Shown here one piece after another: positions 63,015 to 64,000 of a stretch of DNA of 64,000 bases; the stretch's first letter is position 1; each line of letters opens with the position of its first letter. The notes beneath the pieces are model-generated. The model did no database searches and was not told the origin of the DNA. It saw only the letters and a list, made by a program, of their open reading frames with translations. The position numbers were made by a program, and so were the translations under genes. Source of the stretch: Treponema socranskii subsp. socranskii VPI DR56BR1116 = ATCC 35536 (lineage in GTDB: Bacteria > Spirochaetota > Spirochaetia > Treponematales > Treponemataceae); contig NZ_AVQI01000020.1 in assembly GCF_000468115.1 (NCBI RefSeq), positions 88,320 through 152,319 of the forward strand. The letters are read 5' to 3'.

Positions 63015-63851
63015 ATGGTAGATATAGACGAACAAAAAAAAATCGCAGTGCTCATAGACGCGGAAAATATTCCGCACAATAAATTGCCGGCTATCCTCGA
63101 AGAGATGGCGGTGCACGGGCATGTCATCACCAAGCGCGCGTACGGCGACTTTTCGAGCGACAAGCTGCGCGCGTGGAAAACCGTTTTAAATGAAAACGCC
63201 GTTTTGCCGATACAGCAGTTCAGCTATACGCAGGGAAAAAACTCGAGCGATTCGGCGATGATTATCGACGCGATGGATTTGCTCTATACCGAAAAATACG
63301 ATACGTTTGTGCTCGTTTCCTCCGACAGCGATTTTACCAAACTCGCATCGCGCCTCCGCGAATCGCAGGAGTACGTGTTCGGCGTCGGCGAAAAGAAAAC
63401 GCCGGTGTCGTTCGTAAACGCGTGCGACGAATTTATCTATATAGAAAATTTGCACGGCGTCGAAGATTCGTCGCTGCCGGAAAAAATCGATGCCGCACAC
63501 AAGCGGCGTGCAAAAGTAAAGCGAGCGGCTCCCGCAGGGGGTACGGCCGCAGCCGGCGCTACGGTCGGCGTCAATGCGGACGGCGACACGATGACCGACA
63601 AGCAGTTCCGCCAGATTTACAAACTGCTTACAAACGCGTACGAAAAGTACGCCGACGATACCGGTTGGGCGCCCGTCGCTGCGGCGGGTTCGCTGTTTAA
63701 GCGGCAAAATCCCGGTTTCGACACGCGCGATTTCGGATTTAAAAAGCTGTCGGATTTGATCGCTTACCTCGACGACGATTTTGAAATGAAAGGTTCGGGT
63801 TTAGGCGGCCGCGGCGGCAATAAAATATATCGCCCCGTCGAAAAAGAATAA
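63015..63851 (+). CDS. NYN-domain ribonuclease-like protein with C-terminal OST-HTH/LOTUS domain
   Basis: 278 residues. The N-terminal NYN/PIN-like domain (to about 150) has conserved aspartates in KIAVLIDAENIP, GKNSSDSAMIIDAMDLLY and VLVSSDSDFTKLASRLRE, the acidic site expected of LabA/MARF1-type nucleases. A basic, Ala/Gly-rich linker (about 160-195) leads to a LOTUS-type winged helix (FRQIYKLLTNAYEKYADDTG ... GFDTRDFGFKKLSDLIAYLD). Bacterial members are thought to act on RNA, but none is well defined. The ATG lies 7 bases after a -10 box. Confidence 0.88.
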   Translation: MVDIDEQKKIAVLIDAENIPHNKLPAILEEMAVHGHVITKRAYGDFSSDKLRAWKTVLNENAVLPIQQFSYTQGKNSSDSAMIIDAMDLLYTEKYDTFVLVSSDSDFTKLASRLRESQEYVFGVGEKKTPVSFVNACDEFIYIENLHGVEDSSLPEKIDAAHKRRAKVKRAAPAGGTAAAGATVGVNADGDTMTDKQFRQIYKLLTNAYEKYADDTGWAPVAAAGSLFKRQNPGFDTRDFGFKKLSDLIAYLDDDFEMKGSGLGGRGGNKIYRPVEKE

Positions 63852-63889
63852 TTAATAAATCGAACGGTGAGCTTGGAAAATAAATAACA

Positions 63890-64000
63890 TTACAGTTTTT
63901 CGATTTCCGCTTCCGAGAGACCGGTCATAAGGTGGATCTCAGAGAGCGGGTACTTGCGTTCAGCCATCAGCTTTGCCGTTTCTCGTGCTTTTTGATACGA
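63890..64000 (-). CDS. C-terminal end of a probable Rpn-type (PD-(D/E)XK) recombination-promoting nuclease, partial
   Basis: The last 36 codons of a minus-strand gene that runs off the right edge: ARETAKLMAERKYPLSEIHL then MTGLSEAEIEKL and stop. This helix, short helix-turn-helix and ending 'TGLS-EEIEKL' is how many Rpn/YhgA-type putative transposase-nucleases end. The catalytic part is outside the window, so the call is tentative. Confidence 0.5.
   Translation of the reverse strand, partial: SYQKARETAKLMAERKYPLSEIHLMTGLSEAEIEKL

Overview
The window looks like a chromosomal segment of a treponeme (Spirochaetota, genus Treponema or very close). The evidence is a core flagellin of the FlaB type with a candidate sigma-28 promoter, treponeme-style lipoprotein signal peptides, many host-derived nutrient importers, and AT-biased intergenic DNA between genes of moderate GC. 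The species cannot be fixed from the sequence alone. About 55 protein genes, one initiator tRNA, one tracrRNA and one large CRISPR array are visible.

Layout. 1-4.3 kb: partial Nim-type flavoprotein, VanZ-like protein, MATE exporter and an MIO-type aromatic amino acid ammonia-lyase. 4.3-14.1 kb: a sugar regulon with a LacI-type repressor and a ROK kinase on the minus strand. Divergent from these are a PfkB-HAD fusion, an unrecognised conserved protein, a ribose-type ABC importer (ATPase, permease, binding protein) and a convergent second ROK kinase. Two matching operators sit at the start points of the two plus-strand promoters. 14.4-20.2 kb: a complete oligopeptide importer (oppABCDF) behind a structured leader. 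20.2-28.3 kb: YesM/YesN-type two-component system, CUT1 sugar importer without an ATPase, and a GH32 fructosidase. 28.4-38.7 kb: HAD phosphatase, zinc-ribbon membrane protein, LarA-type racemase, membrane-bound Nudix protein, flaB, tRNA-fMet, and an RND / LolA-like / outer-membrane-barrel operon. 38.7-43.4 kb: an amino acid catabolic operon on the minus strand (ridA, aminotransferase, sodium symporter, 30-residue membrane peptide, YheO-like regulator) and a lipoprotein. 43.5-46.2 kb: rfbA, rfbC, rfbB for dTDP-sugar synthesis. 46.2-48.1 kb: a decayed region with ABC transporter remnants, a second copy of the opp leader element, and a leucine-rich-repeat lipoprotein out of frame at a G8 tract. 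48.3-51.3 kb: dnaX-ybaB-recR. 51.4-58.7 kb: type II-C CRISPR-Cas. 58.8-62.9 kb: Zur-like regulator and znuACB zinc uptake with two accessory membrane or lipoprotein genes. 63.0-64.0 kb: NYN/LOTUS-domain protein and a partial Rpn-like gene end.

The CRISPR locus is the most self-contained system. It has cas9, cas1 and cas2 on the minus strand, a 24-repeat array read from the plus strand, and a tracrRNA transcribed away from cas9. Every intact 36-base repeat carries its own TTGACC-16-TATAAT promoter. An isolated repeat copy at 51398 sits where the promoter of an unknown secreted-protein gene should be, which raises the possibility of a repeat captured as a promoter and perhaps controlled by Cas9.

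Two other window-wide patterns stand out. At least eight genes that begin transcription units lack a Shine-Dalgarno sequence and have a -10 hexamer 6-7 bases before ATG, which predicts leaderless mRNAs, including that of cas9. A roughly 230-base structured element bounded by a ribosome-binding-site repeat precedes two unrelated lipoprotein genes.
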